Of a DNA stretch of 64,000 bases, positions 12,801-26,464 are shown piece after piece. The DNA is taken from NCBI RefSeq assembly GCF_000499845.2, contig NC_023758.2:40380108-40444107 (forward strand). Direction: 5' to 3'. Both the position numbers and the translations under genes were made by a program. The stretch comes from Phaseolus vulgaris (taxonomy: Eukaryota > Streptophyta > Magnoliopsida > Fabales > Fabaceae). Below the pieces are notes generated by a model, which saw only the letters and a program-made list of their open reading frames with translations, was not told where the DNA came from and did not search any database. Numbering within the stretch: the first letter of the stretch is position 1; each line of letters opens with the position of its first letter.

Positions 12801-14744
12801 TTCTGTTCGAAGAGGGGGTATTGATAATGGTCAATCTTACAACAAGTGGCTTTCAACCATATCACAGTGTCCTAATGTCGTATCAATGTCTTTCGTGCCT
12901 ATCACTTCCCTTCTGAATTCTGTTCCAGGCAATGGATTTTTAAGTCATGCAGTGAATTTGTATCTTAGATGTGAGTGACACCTGCAACTTTAGTTTCTTT
13001 CCAGCCTGTTATTATCTTGAACTTTTTTCTTTAGGACTTCATTTCTAAATTTCTTGATCGAGATATCTTATGGAAGTAAAACTCTATCATTATCATGTAA
13101 ATCCTGCAGCACCGAAGAGGATGTGGCCTATTTTCATGAGAATAAGAAGACATAAAACTGTGACTTCAGGGTTATTTGAATGGCTGTAGGATTCATAACA
13201 TAAGTAGACATACAATCAGATCAAGCTTACATGTGTATCATGTTTATCCTGGGATTAGTTTTGAGATACATATACTCTCATGAGAAGAACTAATCTTGAC
13301 CTTTCAAAATCAACTCCTCACACTTCTCACATTTTCATTAAATACTAACCAATGTTCGTGTGTATGTTCCATAAACCGCAAGTACCTAATATTAAATCAA
13401 TATATATTATTTATATTTTTCTATTACATGCCTCATCTGGTACAGTGTTTTAACAGTTTCCTGTTTCAAACAGATAAACCTGAAATAGAAGAGCTTCATC
13501 AATTTCTAGAATTTCAGTTGCCTCGGCAATGGGCCCCAATGTATGGTGATCTGCCTCTTGGATTCGGCCATAAGCATAAAAAGAGCATGTCTCCATCACT
13601 TCAGTTCTCTCTCATGGGACCAAAGCTTTATGTTAACATCATGAAGGTAATTAATTTGGTTCTTACTCTTTAAAAGTCATAAAATCTGCCCAGACATTAC
13701 CTGTGCTCTAATTTCTTGCAACCATTTACAAATTGGAAACTTTATTTAGATGGGGCTGGAAGAACACATAATGTGAATTAGTTACCTACATTATGAACTT
13801 CTTTGTTCCAAAAACTCAGTAACAGTACTTCTATATAATCAATCATTGTGTTTGGGTAAATAGTTTATTGAATAAGTATTTATCCTGATATAAGTATGTA
13901 TAAGTTATTTCTGTAATCAAAGGAAAAACATGATTAAATTATTTTCATATAAGTTGTATGTTGTTTCTAATAAACTAATCTAAAGATCTGTGCTTACGTG
14001 TCCAAATAAGTTGTAAATTAATGCTAAAAAACTAACTAATGTATTTTCGTTAAGCAGGTTGACTCTGGAAACCGGCCTGTGACAGGTATTCGTTTATACT
14101 TGGAAGGCAAGAAAAATGACCACCTGGCAATCCATCTGCAGCATCTTTCAGAGGTTCCTGGAGCCCTTGAAATTTCAGAAGATCATGGTTATGATCCTGT
14201 TGATGAACCAGATGACCGAGGCTACTATGAGCCTGTGAAATGGACAATGTTTTCCCATGTCTACACAGCACCTGTGCAGTACAGTAGCTCCCGAATGGAC
14301 GAGTCCACAGCCATTCTGACAAAAGCCTGGTTTGAAGTTAAGCTTGTGGGAATGAAGAAAGTTCTTTTCTTGAGACTTGGATTCTCCACAGTAGCGTCTG
14401 CCACAATTCGCAGATCAGAATGGGATGGACCTTCAACATCGTCTAGAAAGTCAGGATTCTTCTCAGCATTGATGAGTACCAGGCTTAGCAAAGAATTGCA
14501 GTCAGCAGAGAAGCCTACTAAAGTTGATATAAACTCAGCAATTTATCATGGTGGACCACCTGTGCCAGCAAGGGCTCCAAAAATGCTGAGTTTAGTGGAC
14601 ACAAAGGAAATGGTTAGGGGTCCTGAGGATCAACCAGGGTATTGGGTGGTCACTGGGGCAAAGCTGTGTGTAGAGGGTGGTAGAATCTCAATCAAGGCCA
14701 AGTATTCGTTGTTGACTATATTGTCGGAAGAATCTCTTCTCTAG
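9879..14744 (+). CDS. MACPF-domain protein, NSL1/CAD1 family (609 aa, 7 exons)
   Basis: Exons: 9879-10145, 10917-11155, 11680-11884, 12598-12672, 12787-12970, 13474-13646, 14058-14744. All introns are GT-AG and the phases join to 609 aa, close to the usual ~600 aa. The protein belongs to the small plant family with Arabidopsis NSL1, CAD1, At1g14780 and At4g24290, which have a membrane-attack-complex/perforin domain and restrain salicylate-dependent cell death. Visible marks are the N-terminal GHGYDLCRDIR, SIKCDKGERTRF, the MACPF signature YGTH (174-177) followed by VGVQMGGKD, PITSLLNSVPG, EELHQFLEFQLPRQWAP, and the C-terminal block with GGPPVPARAPK and PGYWVVTGAKL. No signal peptide is evident. 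Three in-frame ATGs sit at the start (9879, 9882, 9888); the first was chosen. The closest of the four Arabidopsis members is uncertain. Confidence 0.93.
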
Positions 14745-15169
14745 GAGAAATTAGTTGATGATGTTAATATTGTTTTGTTGTAAATATCTTATACCATTTA
14801 TTTGAAGAAAAAAATAGATAAGGGGGAGTGTCATCTCGTGCTAAGTGCCCGGAGTATGACAATATCAGTTGATTGTTGGTGGATTATGGTTTTCTTACTT
14901 TGTTTTGGTGTAAATGCCTTCAATAATAAATAATAGTATTTGGAATGGGGAATCAAAGCGTTTTATTTTATGCTAGAAATTCTAGCTTATGGTAGCATGC
15001 TGGTGAATTTGCTTCATATCAGCATTATGTATTTCTACACAAGGAGGTGGTGCTCCAATTGAGTGCCCCATTGAATCATAATGTGTTAACTGTCAATGAT
15101 GCTCCGAGAATCTAGAAGCTAGAAAGATGAAGGACCTAAAAGCAAAACATAATCTCTTTCCGTCTAATT

Positions 15170-15600
15170 TTGGAAACTGTTCTTTGCTAAGAAACTTCCA
15201 AGGATATTTGAGATTTCCCTTCAAGCCTTAAGAAGAGATTTTGAGAAAGTGTCAATGAAGGAGGTGAGGATCAATCACATATTATTTTGCAAGTACACAG
15301 GAGATTAGCAACAAGATGTAATTCCATGACGACAAGATGGAAAATGTCACTGGTGTAGAAATGATTCTACGGTCTTTGATATCAAAGTTCGATTATGTTG
15401 TGTGTGCAATTGAAGAATCCAAATATATAGATAAACTCTCCCTTGATGAACTACAAAGTTCTTTGGTGGTGCATGAGCAAAAGATGAACAAATGTTCAAG
15501 TTATATGCAGTGGAGGACCAGGTGTTGAAGTTTAAACCAAATGGAAGATCACTTTGTATTAAGGGTATAACGGTCAATGAAAAAGTGAATGAATTTCGAG
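15170..15600 (+). pseudogene. Broken Ty1/Copia gag (UBN2-type) fragment
   Basis: Pieces of a Copia retrotransposon Gag are readable in shifting frames: QALRRDFEKVSMKE near 15215, then a frame break, then GVEMILRSLISKFDYVV and LSLDELQSSLVVHEQKM (15337-15528), then another shift. In-frame stops separate the pieces and no reverse transcriptase, integrase or LTR is visible nearby, so this is a dead fragment. It lies about 430 bp past the MACPF stop codon. Confidence 0.8.
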
Positions 15601-16300
15601 CCTAGAATATACATGAAAAACACATCACCTCTTTTAAAAAACATAATTTATAAATAATCTAAAACAAACACTCTACTAAAAAATTGATTGCATTTTAATT
15701 CAAATAATATGTAAAAATTAATTAAAAAATCATAAAAATAAGATATTTTTGAACTAGTTTCCTAAAAAGGAAATTTAATAAATTATGCTATTTTCAATTT
15801 TTTATTCAATTATTATTATTATACGTTAAACTATTTAATTATTTATGTTTTTAATAATTATAAAATTGGAGTATACATCTTTTAAGTTTTCATGTATTGT
15901 ATTATATAAATATTTATATCCTTAAATAATAATTTTCATTTCAATTATAAATTTTAAAGTAATTACATAAAATTCAATAAACTTGTGATATATCGCTATA
16001 TGTTTTAAGTTATTTGATAATAATGTAAAAGAACTATATTTCTCGACATTTAAATTGAGATTAAAAAATAGAAGAAAATAAAACGGAATACAAGTATTTT
16101 ACCTTCTCTTCTTGCAATATAATTTTCCAAAGGCTGAGCTCACGCAAGGGATCCATATCTAAACATGCAATGAGAAAACCAATATCAAGGATATCCTCAA
16201 TTCATCCACGTGTCACAACGTTATTGAACGAGATACCGATGCGGTGACGAAACAACGTAACGTTTTCTTATATCCCAACATTCATTCCTATTATAGCTGA
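15601..16300. other. AT-rich spacer and proximal promoter of the phosphatase gene
   Basis: No coding frame. CCACGTGTCA-type sequence near 16206 contains an ACGT core, a possible bZIP site, about 550 bp before the next gene's ATG. Confidence 0.4.
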
Positions 16301-16306
16301 AGAATA

Positions 16307-16314
16307 AAACCCTA
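16307..16314 (+). promoter_or_regulatory. Telo-box AAACCCTA near the transcript start
   Basis: AAACCCTAG at 16307-16315 matches the telo-box found near transcription starts of many plant housekeeping genes. A GT donor-like site at about 16331 suggests an intron in the 5' UTR of the phosphatase gene, but its acceptor was not fixed. Confidence 0.45.
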
Positions 16315-16727
16315 GCGCACCGTTTCAAGGTACCTTTTGCACCTCTTCTCTTTTCGATTAGAATTCCGATTGTAGGGTTTTTATTCTTTCTTATAAACGA
16401 TTGCCCTTTGATTTTGATCTGGTTTTTTGTTCGTTGAATCTTTTCTTTATTATTACTTCGATTTATTTCAAATTATTCGTTCGTTGAAGCGATCGTGAGT
16501 TGTGTTTATGAAATTATATATTTAATTTTTCAAATTTTCTCGAATGTAGAATCTTTTATGTAAGATGCTGATCTTCATTATACCTTCATTGATGTTGCTT
16601 TTGCTATTTATTGATCTTTAATTAAAAACTGTAATTTTCTTTTGATCTTAATGTTTCTAATTAAGCTGATCACTGCTATTATATCAATAGCAATGATTGA
16701 AGCATACATCTGTAGCAACATGTGGTC

Positions 16728-16757
16728 ATGGCATTAGTTAAGCAAGAAAAACTATAA
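16728..16757 (+). CDS. Possible 9-codon upstream ORF before the phosphatase start
   Basis: ATG at 16728 is followed in frame by TAA at 16755-16757, one base before the main ATG at 16759. Its use depends on how the 5' UTR is spliced, which cannot be read here. Confidence 0.25.
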   Translation: MALVKQEKL

Positions 16758-16758
16758 A

Positions 16759-19017
16759 ATGCTGTCAACTACTGCCGCTGCTCAGCTTCCAAGTTGCTGG
16801 TACCACATTCCCAGCCATCTTAACGTCCATCATCGTGCTCAACAAAAGAGAAAACTCACCACTCTATCACTTGCCAATGCAGATAGCCAAATTTCCCTTA
16901 GAAACTTCTGTGGCCCAAGTCTTCCTCAGACCCACAATTGCAGCAAAGGGCAAGAGAGCAATAACCGTTCTAGATACAATTCCAATTTAAATCAGAACCA
17001 CAAACAATTATTATTTGTACAGTTCTTCCTTGACAGTGACACAGAAGACACCAATAATCAAAATATAAGAACAAGAAACCACTATCAACATCAAGTAGAC
17101 AAACAAGGAGAATTCAAGGAAAATAACAAGGCCAGGCCTTTCACAAACATGTGGTGGGTAGATGTGAAAGCAGCAATTGGCCAAAGAATCAACTTGGAGG
17201 GCATTATATGTTCAACTATGGTGATCTTAAAAGACCCGAAATTGGCAATGCCCCATATTTCTGTTCCTGATATAAGGTACGTTGATTGGGCTGAGCTGCG
17301 CAGAAAGGGATTTAAGGGAGTTGTATTTGACAAAGATAATACTATTACAGCACCTTACTCTTTGAAGCCCTGGCCACCACTTGAGTCTTCATTGGAGTCT
17401 TGTAAATTGGAGTTTGGTCATGATATTGCTGTGTTTAGTAACTCTGCTGGTAATACTAGCTTAAGCAATTTGAAGTTGTTCTGAATTTTATGGTACTAGT
17501 TGTTCACTATATCACCTAAAGTATTGTGTTTTTTTTTTGAATCAGGACTTCATGAATATGACCATGATGGTTCAAAAGCTAGGATGCTTGAAGGTGCAAT
17601 TGGAATTAAAGTCATCAGACATAGTGAGTTTTGCCTTTTATTTTAGAGTATTTTCTGCAATATTTCTTTATCTTGAAACTTGAAAATACATGATATCTCT
17701 GCTCTGTTTAAAATACTGGGACTGTGAATTATTCCCTTGGGATAAATGGCTTTAGTAGTGATGTTGATATGTGTACGAATGCTTCAGGGGTGAAGAAGCC
17801 AGCCGGTACAGCTGAAGAAATCGAGAAGCATTTTGGTTGTGAAGCTTCACGATTAATTATGGTACATAAGAATTCTGCAGTGTTATCTTCTATCAGCTAC
17901 TTTTTTGTAGTGTTTGATTCAGATTTATGTTAAAAGTTAAAGCATAATATTTATGGCAGGTGGGTGATCGACCATTCACTGACATTGTTTATGGCAATCG
18001 GAATGGGTTTCTAACTATTTTGACAGAGCCATTGAGTCTTGCTGAGGAGCCATTTATTGTTAAGCAGGTATGTTTTTCATTTTACATTTTGGGTGGTAGA
18101 ATTGTTTGTTGTGATTAATTTTTCTTGATAAGAGGAACTTTTTCATTAATGGAAGAGAATGAGAAGTTCTGTTTGACAGATCCTATAACGAAAGAGAAAT
18201 GTAGCAGAAATAAAATCTTCAAGCTTAAAAGCTCCGATACCTCTACCTCTTTTATAGACAACAACTAAGATTCTAGTAAAAATGAAAATATATTTTCCAC
18301 AAAAATTCCAGAATGACTCGTCTTCATCCAAAGCATTGGTGTAGTAAATTCTCAGAAAAGCTTTTTGTGTAACCAAGTAAACTAACTCCACTCATTTAAT
18401 GGAACTGTTCTACATCTCTGGCATGTTTCTTTGTGCCAATGGGAACTTCTATAACCTCTATATTGCACTTAAGTTTGTTTGAAACCATATACGACAGTGG
18501 TTATCACACATTGTGTAATTGATCTGAATATTGACAAAAGATACATTAATAGTGATTAAGTGCTTTATTTATGGAGATTATTTCTATCAAACAAGTTACT
18601 CTTAACAAGCCACATAAAAGATCTATCGGGACTTTCAACATCAACACATGATTGACATTCTTCACTTCTAGAGATTAATTTTATTCAAGGCAATGAAATG
18701 TGTATGAAATAGAAATGTAAAAGGTAAGAATCAGAAAACATAGTTAGATAGAAGGAAGACGAAAAGTGGTACAAAATGTGTTACTTGTATGGAACTCCTC
18801 TCTTATTCTTTTCATTCATGAATATTAATTAAGTTCTTATGTTTTATCACTATGGATAAATTTGGAAAAAGAAATAACACTTCCTTAATGATTGTGATGA
18901 TAGGTGAGGAAGCTAGAAACTTCATTTGTAAGGTACTGGTCCAAAAGAGGGTTGAAGCCACTTGGCCAGAAGTTATTGCCAGATCCAAAGCCATGTGTCA
19001 GAGAGCCATATCCTTGA
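16759..19017 (+). CDS. PGPP1: HAD phosphatase, phosphatidylglycerophosphate phosphatase-like (354 aa)
   Basis: Exons: 16759-17449, 17546-17623, 17788-17861, 17960-18067, 18904-19017; GT-AG introns, phases join to 354 aa. The HAD nucleophile motif is VVFDKDNT (Asp191, Asp193), followed by the SNSAG motif, the lysine-bearing VKKPAGT and the acidic motif MVGDRPFTDIVYGN. This layout is that of the YqeG / HAD-IIIA group, whose plant member PGPP1 removes phosphate from phosphatidylglycerophosphate to make phosphatidylglycerol, needed for thylakoid membranes. The first ~125 residues lack acidic-domain features and are rich in Ser, Thr, Asn and Gln, consistent with a plastid transit region. The conserved part begins near TNMWWVDVKAAIGQR. 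Substrate is inferred from family; targeting is not proven. Confidence 0.88.
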
Positions 19018-22000
19018 TAAACTAATTCTCAACACTGCCCTATTTTTTGACCATCTTACTACCCTTGAGTTATGCATACATGTCAATATTTTTTTAATCA
19101 TTTAGTTTTTTTTAGCAGATGGAAAACATATTCCCCACCTGTCCTGTATATGGTACTAATCTCCTCTGGTTAAAGTTAGTTTAAATAGCTTAGCTTTAAA
19201 AAAAATAAAAATTTACCGGTGTTTTCTTAGAAAATATTTTCTTAAATAAAATAAGTAATTGTTTTTAACAATCATTTACAAACAAGCTATTAATTTTTTG
19301 TACCTACAACTTCAGGAGAGAAAAATTACAAAAGTGAAATTTGTAATTTTCACAATCTTCTCCTTGTTTTTTAAGTTTATATTACACCTTGCTATATAGA
19401 GCAGCGGCTACTATTGTCGTAGTTTTTGAAAGTAAAAGGAGTCATAGGATGTTTCTGTAGGTCAAACTTAATTATTAATTGTAATTTTAATCCTGGAAGA
19501 AATATTATTATTAAATTACATAAGTTTTTCAATTTTAGACTAAATTGAATTATAGATTCTTGGATTGTACATAGAAGGACCTTTTCTGAAATTTTTTCTT
19601 TCTGAAATATCTTATGAGACTGAAATGACAATTGTGTATACTTTTAAAGGAGAACTATTCACTCTAAATATAACTAGTTACAGCAAAACGGGTCACTTCG
19701 ACTCGTTTTGGCTTGACCTGGCCTGCCAAAAATGGGGTGAGGTGTGTTTAAGATTATATGAGTTGAAATTAGTAACCTCTAAGGCTGATCTGTTACTTTT
19801 TTATTTTTTTATTTATGTTTTAATTATTTTGTTTTAGATTTATTTAATTGGTTGTAGTCATTAATATTACTTTTGTATTGAATTCTTCACAATATCATTT
19901 TTTTTTCACTTTTGATATTTATTTTTCTGTAAAAATATTATTTAATTTAAATCTGCACAAAAATTAGAGTAAGTCAAAAACAGCATTACTCTTAATATTG
20001 AAATAATTCAACCTCAAATTAGTACTTTAGAACTTTAAATACAAAGTGGGGAGGTTACATGATGGTTTTAACGGGGAAAGATAAACCCTAAACCACTATA
20101 AAAGGGAAAGAAAAACACATAATAAGTAGGAAAATAGTGTGAGCGTGGTTGAGGGTTAAAAGGGTTCATCTAACTTGATTTGTTGGGGTTGAACGTTCAA
20201 GGGTGGAAAACATAGATCAATCTAGTATAGGTACCACCAAAATTTGTATTGGAACAAATGTGAAGGTTAAGGTGGATTGTTTTGGGAGAAACCATGACAC
20301 ATGTAATCTGAAGGAACAATTATACCCATGTGGTCAATGGGAACAAGGATGAATTTTAAGATGAAGGGTTATATGTGTGAGTCTTCAAAATAATGACTTG
20401 CTAAAATGTTAGAAAGCTAGTTGTTATGGCTTCCTAAAGAGTAGCATCTTCAACTTCTCTAAGGAACTCAACCTTATTTATTCTTCTGTTTGAATCTTTA
20501 TACTATTATCTATCATCTTAGTAACCATCTCTTTGAGAGCGAAGTGAATATTACTATTATACCTCCACCACAAGATCCTTTCATAATGGACAGGTTGCAA
20601 TCTATACTTAACTTTGGGTAACAAATTGATAATGGGAAAACACAATTTGGATGAGTTATTTAAACAAAATCTAAAGAAAATAAAATAAAATAAACTTGTT
20701 CATGAATTAAAATTAGCTTAAAATTATGTTAATTTGTTAAAATTATTATATAACTTCTCCAAATTTTATTCTTCACAAATTAATTTTAACATATAAAAGG
20801 TTTATTTTATTATGTTTCTCTCCTTTAACAACTTCTAAAGACACTCATCCAACCGTACCCTAAGTCCAATGGGATTGAGACGAGCAAAAAAATTCACATA
20901 TCTTTAACTCACTAATAACTAAGTTTTATAGCATATGTTTAAATGTTGAAATGACAACTCCTATAATTAAGTCGTAGCAAATACTTATAAATAAATAAAA
21001 AATACAAATAATGGTACACTTATTTCATGGAATTATGTCATAAATTAATCTCTTCCATGGTATTATGATTGTCATTGGTTTACTAAGTTTTTTTTTTTTG
21101 TTATTCACATGAAAGGGATTAAATACATTTTTTTTCACTACTCATATAATCTTGATAACATGTATGAGTAGCATGTTTAGCAACTATATTTGATTCTAAA
21201 CTTTTAGGATTAAAATTATGTGGAGTTATTTTGGTTGTTAATTTCATTAACACATACATTTTTTTCAAATTTAATATTGAATTAGAGAAAAAAATCAACT
21301 AAATATCAATTTAGCAATTATAAAATTTGAAATTTCACTTATGATAGCTCATTTAAGTTGTAATTTTAAAATACTGATAATTGTTTTTTATTGATTTAAG
21401 ATAAAAGGTTTAGGTATCCTCTAAGCATATATAAATCATTTTTAAATTAAAAAAATAAAAAAATAAATTTATATTTATATTAAAAGAACTTTAATAATAA
21501 TTAAATTTGTTTTCTTGTAGAATCCCCTAAAGGAGTTTGATGAACTGAAATAGAAAATAAAATGAGATATATAACTAATTGACTCTAATATAAGTGGGAA
21601 ATTCTTAGGAATAAATGTATGTCTCAAGGTAAAACATTACTTATTTCTATTTTTTATTTATAACAAAATATTTTCTTTATCATATTAATATTATTTAATA
21701 TAATAATTATTTTGATAAAATCCTTCATTATAATTTTAGATTTATCATCATAATAAAGATTATAACAATAAGAATTAAGTCATTTAGAATTTTAATCTAA
21801 ATTATTTTTTATTATATGATTATCACTGTGAATAATGACTTCGATAGATCAATGTATATGTGATGATATTTATTCGATGAGTATTAATAAATCTCATTTA
21901 TTAATTTATAAATATAGATAATAAACATATGAACCTGATTATTGAACTAAGTTAAATGAGATTTACTAATGATTAATACTACCTTATAATGTTGGAAAAT

Positions 22001-22900
22001 CTTAAGAAAAAAAAAATATTTTCTTTAACGTAAGATTATTATATAATTGACAAGTTATGTATTACATTTTAATTTCACATCTAATACTTTTGAAAACAAA
22101 TATTAAATATAATTATATGTTTACGAGATTAATGTTTATCAAAGAAATTATCTACCAACCTTCCTAGGTAAATAAAGGAAGAAAAATAGATTTGATATAA
22201 GTTATTGGATTTTGACATTATATTGATTTAAATTTGCAAAGGATGAAATAAAATATTATGTTATTTGAGTAAAATGGTATTATATTATGCTATCCAGACA
22301 TTAAGCATTATTTTTAGATACTCAATTTTAATTAATATATTTTATAATCTTTGTAAAGAAACTAATATTTAGTTATTAAATTATAAAAAAAATATAATTA
22401 ATTAAGTAAATTGTTTAAATGAAATATCATTATATTATTTGCTAACACATTAAATATAATTAATAAAAAAAAATAGTTGAAATTTTTTATATACGTTATC
22501 AACAGAAAATAAGAAATATTGTTATATATATATATGAATAATATTGTTATGTTTTAATTGATTTGTTAGAAAAAAAATAAAAATAAAAAGTTTTAAAATA
22601 TTTTTTTTTATATTTAAATGTTATATAGTAACAAATTATATTTAAAAGCTCATTTTAAAATAAAAGGATAGTCCAGGAAAATTATCGAATGCAACAATTT
22701 GAACCCTAATATTAATATTGTACAGCCCTAAACTTGTTTTAACACAACTTTCTTTTTTCATTTATATGGATATTAAAAATATATTAAAATGAATTAAAAA
22801 TGAAACCAGTTTTATTTATTCACATTTATAACATATATGGTAGAATGTTTTTTATATAAAACAAATGCAGGCCCTAATTATTTTTTATCTATTTTAAATT
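19018..22900. other. Intergenic DNA, no gene seen
   Basis: AT-rich with only short frames. About 20050-20600 is more balanced in composition and could be an old transposon or gene remnant, but no peptide was recognised. The end is the promoter of the next gene. Confidence 0.4.
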
Positions 22901-22914
22901 AGTGAATATATGTT

Positions 22915-22992
22915 GAAGCTGCCTCTTTCATTGTCTGCGCCTCTTCTTTCTTTCTTCGTTCGACGACGAACCCTGCAACTGCGCAGTTTCCG
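22915..22992 (+). other. Probable non-coding first exon of the Mediator-associated gene
   Basis: A pyrimidine-rich leader is followed by a good donor, CCG/GTAACT, at 22993. Splicing to an acceptor shortly before the ATG at 23895 would give a short 5' UTR. The acceptor is likely one of the TAG sites near 23870-23878. Confidence 0.4.
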
Positions 22993-23441
22993 GTAACTCA
23001 CTCACTCTACTCTGTATTCTTTAGAAACCATTCACGCAACTCGTTTTTCTCTCTTTACCATACGATTCGCCAAATTAAATCAAATGGAACCCTGTTTATG
23101 TAGAATTTTATTGTTTTTGTACTGAGTGAGGCTGTCGCTCTAGGGTTCAGAGTTTTTATTTTATTTTTCTGTCTTGTGAACATGTTTGTGTCTTTGATTC
23201 AGCTTAGTTTAGAGATATAATGACTTGTTTTTCTGATAGAATTTTTGAGATAAAAAACGGTTATTGGGAAATATGAGTATATAGCATTGAATTCGCAATT
23301 GCCTGATCTGGTGACTATTGATAAAGTGCAGTTGTTCTTGACATCTATATTTGAATGCTAGGCGATGATAAACATGGTGTAATTAACAATGATTACCGTG
23401 TTTCTCTTACTATCAAATGAAACATTGGAACGGTTTGGCGA

Positions 23442-23515
23442 AAAACTCTCTTTTACCACCCTTATTCAGTTTTTCAATAAAACTCTCTTTTACCATCCTT
23501 ATTCAGTTTTTCAAC
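23442..23515. repeat. 37-bp perfect-period tandem duplication in the 5' UTR intron
   Basis: AAAACTCTCTTTTACCA with its following CCTTATTCAG tract occurs twice with a 37-bp period; the two copies differ at one base (CACCC versus CATCC). Confidence 0.9.
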
Positions 23516-23894
23516 ATTGAGCAATCTCTGTTTTGAAGCACAGCCATCCTCTCTGAATTTTGAAGTATTTCCACCCTCCATCCTTGAATACCCTATTGCA
23601 ACCCTTGTGGGCAACTCGGACCTTATCTTCTGTCATCTCATCTACCATACTGCATTTCTGTTTATGGTTATGATCAGTGTTTTCTGGCCACCTTTTGTTA
23701 ATTATGTAAATGTAATTAATTTAGTTTTTAAAATTTTTGAGCATTTATGCATATACAGCATAAATTTATTAATCTGTAAATAAATTTTCTGACTACTAGC
23801 CATTCCACTTTTTTCGGGATGGTCTGAAGTGACTATGCTAATCATTGTAGAGCGAATGTGTTAGGGTAGTAGTAGAATTGAATTTTCACCATTG

Positions 23895-26464
23895 ATGGAC
23901 TCAACTTGTGTTCATAATCCAACCCAGTTTGGCATCACAGTATGTTTATCTGCATTTGAACTGAAGAATTGTTTACTGTTTTCCGCTATTTGATTTTCTG
24001 TCTTCCTTTCTTCTGTGTTTGCTTTAAATATGGGTGGGGTTTATTTTAGGCTCTGCAAATTTCAATGGGGGATTTGGAGGGTGCAGAAGATTACATGCCT
24101 TCTGCAGAATACGTGGAAGACACCAATGAAGCGCTCATTAACTTGACTGACTCAACTGAACTTTTGTTTCTTAAGTTGCCTTCTTCCAATGTAAGTTTGT
24201 CCTTTATGCCTTTGGTTTGTTTATTTCTTTTAAACTGAATCTGAATTGTTGTTGCCAACAAAATGAAAAATAAAAGTCACTAAGGTTTGATATCATTGTC
24301 ATTACAAAAGCGAAAAATCAAGTGTGGTATCAAGAAAAGTTAAAAATAAAAATTAGTACATTGATTTCAGTTTTCAAAAAATTAGGCTTCTTTTTTATCA
24401 AGCCTTTCTACTAAGCCTAATTTTTCTTGTGTTAGATTCTGTTTGGAGATTAAAAGTTGCCGTACACGTTTCATGTTAATTTTTCTCGTGTTAGATCTTA
24501 TTAAGGAGTGTGGAAAAATACATTTCTGTGTATTACCTCTATATTCATTTGCTGACATTTACCCCCTTACCTTATCATAGGAAACTGGTCAATTTTTATA
24601 ACTTTTTAAGGTTGCATTATATTCTAATAAGCTTGTGTCTGTATTGGCGGTGTTTCCTTCCATCTAGGAGTTAGATGATGGAAGAGCCTTGCTTGATGTT
24701 ATGTTAATTATTGCCATTGTTGTCCTGCTTGATGTGTGTGTGATGTTGGCCAGGATTTTTTATCTGATATACATGGACAGAAATTGTTTGTCACACTTCA
24801 TAATGATGGTAAGATAGCCAGCTTTGAGGGTTCATCAGGTAAATAAAATTAATCATCTGTGACACCATCAATCTATGTTCTCAACTTCAATTTGTGCAAG
24901 TGCCTTACTTTTCGTATTATGGTGGCAGGAAAGGTATATGATTTTGTAAATTTTTCTGCTCATGAGCCAGACGAAACAGTTTTTATTTCCTCTACAGAAC
25001 CAAAAATTGGTAAGCATCCATAGATTTTGTTTTGTTTAATGACCTCTGTTACTGTAAAATGAAGGATATCTACAAGAATTCTGAGAATTATTCTAGCTCA
25101 CATAGAGCAAGAACTTTATTATTACTATTATTTGAGGCAGAATCTCAAGTTATAAGAACATGTAAGATGGGGGCAATGGCTAATCTTTGTTCTTTGGCCA
25201 TTTCAATGTAAGAATTATTTGAGAACTATTCCTGCTCTCCCAGAGAGCTTTATTGTTAGTCACTATAATTTGAGATACAATCTCAAGTCATAAGAACATG
25301 TAAGATGGGGCAGTACCTGGTTTTGCATCAAGAGCTGTCTGAGTAAATAGCTTTAACAATGTGTTGGATGTACTTGCTGTAGCATCCATGAGTTAGTACT
25401 TAATGTATATCTTGTTTGCTAATATAGTCAGTTTATGAGTTGTGATAAGAGTTCATTTGCTTCACATGTATTTTTCTTTTAAAAATCACTTTTAAAAAAT
25501 TTCTGTGTGTTTGTTTGACCTTCTAGAATAATAAAACTGAATATGAAAATTCTCATTATTTTTTACAAGCTACTAGTAGCTTTTGAAAAACTATTAGATT
25601 CGACCCTTATCTCTTCTGCCAAACTGGCAAACCAGCCATTTCTCCAGCTCAACATTTGCTTGTAATTTTCATGAATTTCAATGTGTGAACCATGAAACCT
25701 CTAATCTGAGGTTTCATTATTTGTTCAATTGATTTTTTTTTCTTAACAAAAGTATGTGAATATGAGTTCAATATTCATGTATGGCAGAAAATTATATTGC
25801 AAGTGCTGTAGCAAATGATTTACTTTTGATTTTGAACTTGACCAGCAGTTTTCTTATTAGCTATGTTTTTTAGAAACTGTGTGCATTAACGTGGATCTCA
25901 CTCCCGTTTTTGTTCCGGCCCTCCCTCCCCCCACCCTTTTTATGTTGGATTGGATTTTCCCTTGCTGTGTTTGACTACTTTTCTTTATCACTTTGTGTTA
26001 CTAGACTCTGGTTCTTGGGAGTGTTTAGTGATACTTTTAATTCTTATAGGTTTTTAATTTTGTAGCCTTTGAATTCAAGCATTAATTATCTTCTCTTTTG
26101 CTTTACTGCAGCAAAGATTTCAATGCGAGTATCAACCGTCAATTTCCCTGATCCTAAAGAACTAGAGTCAACCAGAGTAAGACATGCAGATCGAAATTCT
26201 TCTGGAATCACAGGTACAACTTCATCTCGATACTTTCCTATGCAAAGTGGTGGACGTGCAGCTTCATCAAAAGGTAGCAGACAGAAAAGCTCTGTGTCTG
26301 AAGTTTCTGAGCCATCAAGTTTTTCAAGAAAAAGACACGAGTCTAAATCTAAATCCAAATTCAACTTGTCTGAGGTCTCACATGGTCACAGCACTGGCAT
26401 TTCCTCTATGTCCGCAGACAATTCTCATGAAGGAAAACCCAAGAGAAGAAAACATAAGGAATAA
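23895..26464 (+). CDS. Mediator-associated protein 2-like (234 aa, 5 coding exons)
   Basis: Exons: 23895-23939, 24050-24190, 24754-24838, 24929-25009, 26112-26464; GT-AG introns and matching phases give 234 aa. The N-terminal half (MDSTCVHNPTQFGIT, then SAEYVEDTNE, ELLFLKLPSS, FEGSSGKVYDFV) matches my recollection of plant proteins annotated Mediator-associated protein 2 (Arabidopsis At5g64680), found with purified Mediator. The fold hinted at, a short beta-rich domain with a charged tail, is also seen in RPA34-type Pol I subunits. The C-terminal ~100 residues are Ser-, Lys- and Arg-rich and end in a basic KPKRRKHKE, a likely nuclear signal. The first 45-nt coding exon is short; an alternative start is MGDLEGAEDY within exon 2. 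Confidence 0.78.
25070..25311. repeat. Diverged tandem duplication inside an intron
   Basis: The stretch with GAGAATTATTCTAGCTC, then TTTATTATTACTATTATTTG and CATAAGAACATGTAAGATGG-type sequence, recurs about 135 bp later with substitutions, within the last intron of the Mediator-associated gene. Confidence 0.75.

Noticed and set aside
18146..18391. 81-codon minus-strand frame in the last intron of the phosphatase gene
   Set aside because: Lies within an intron with good splice sites and has no known domain.
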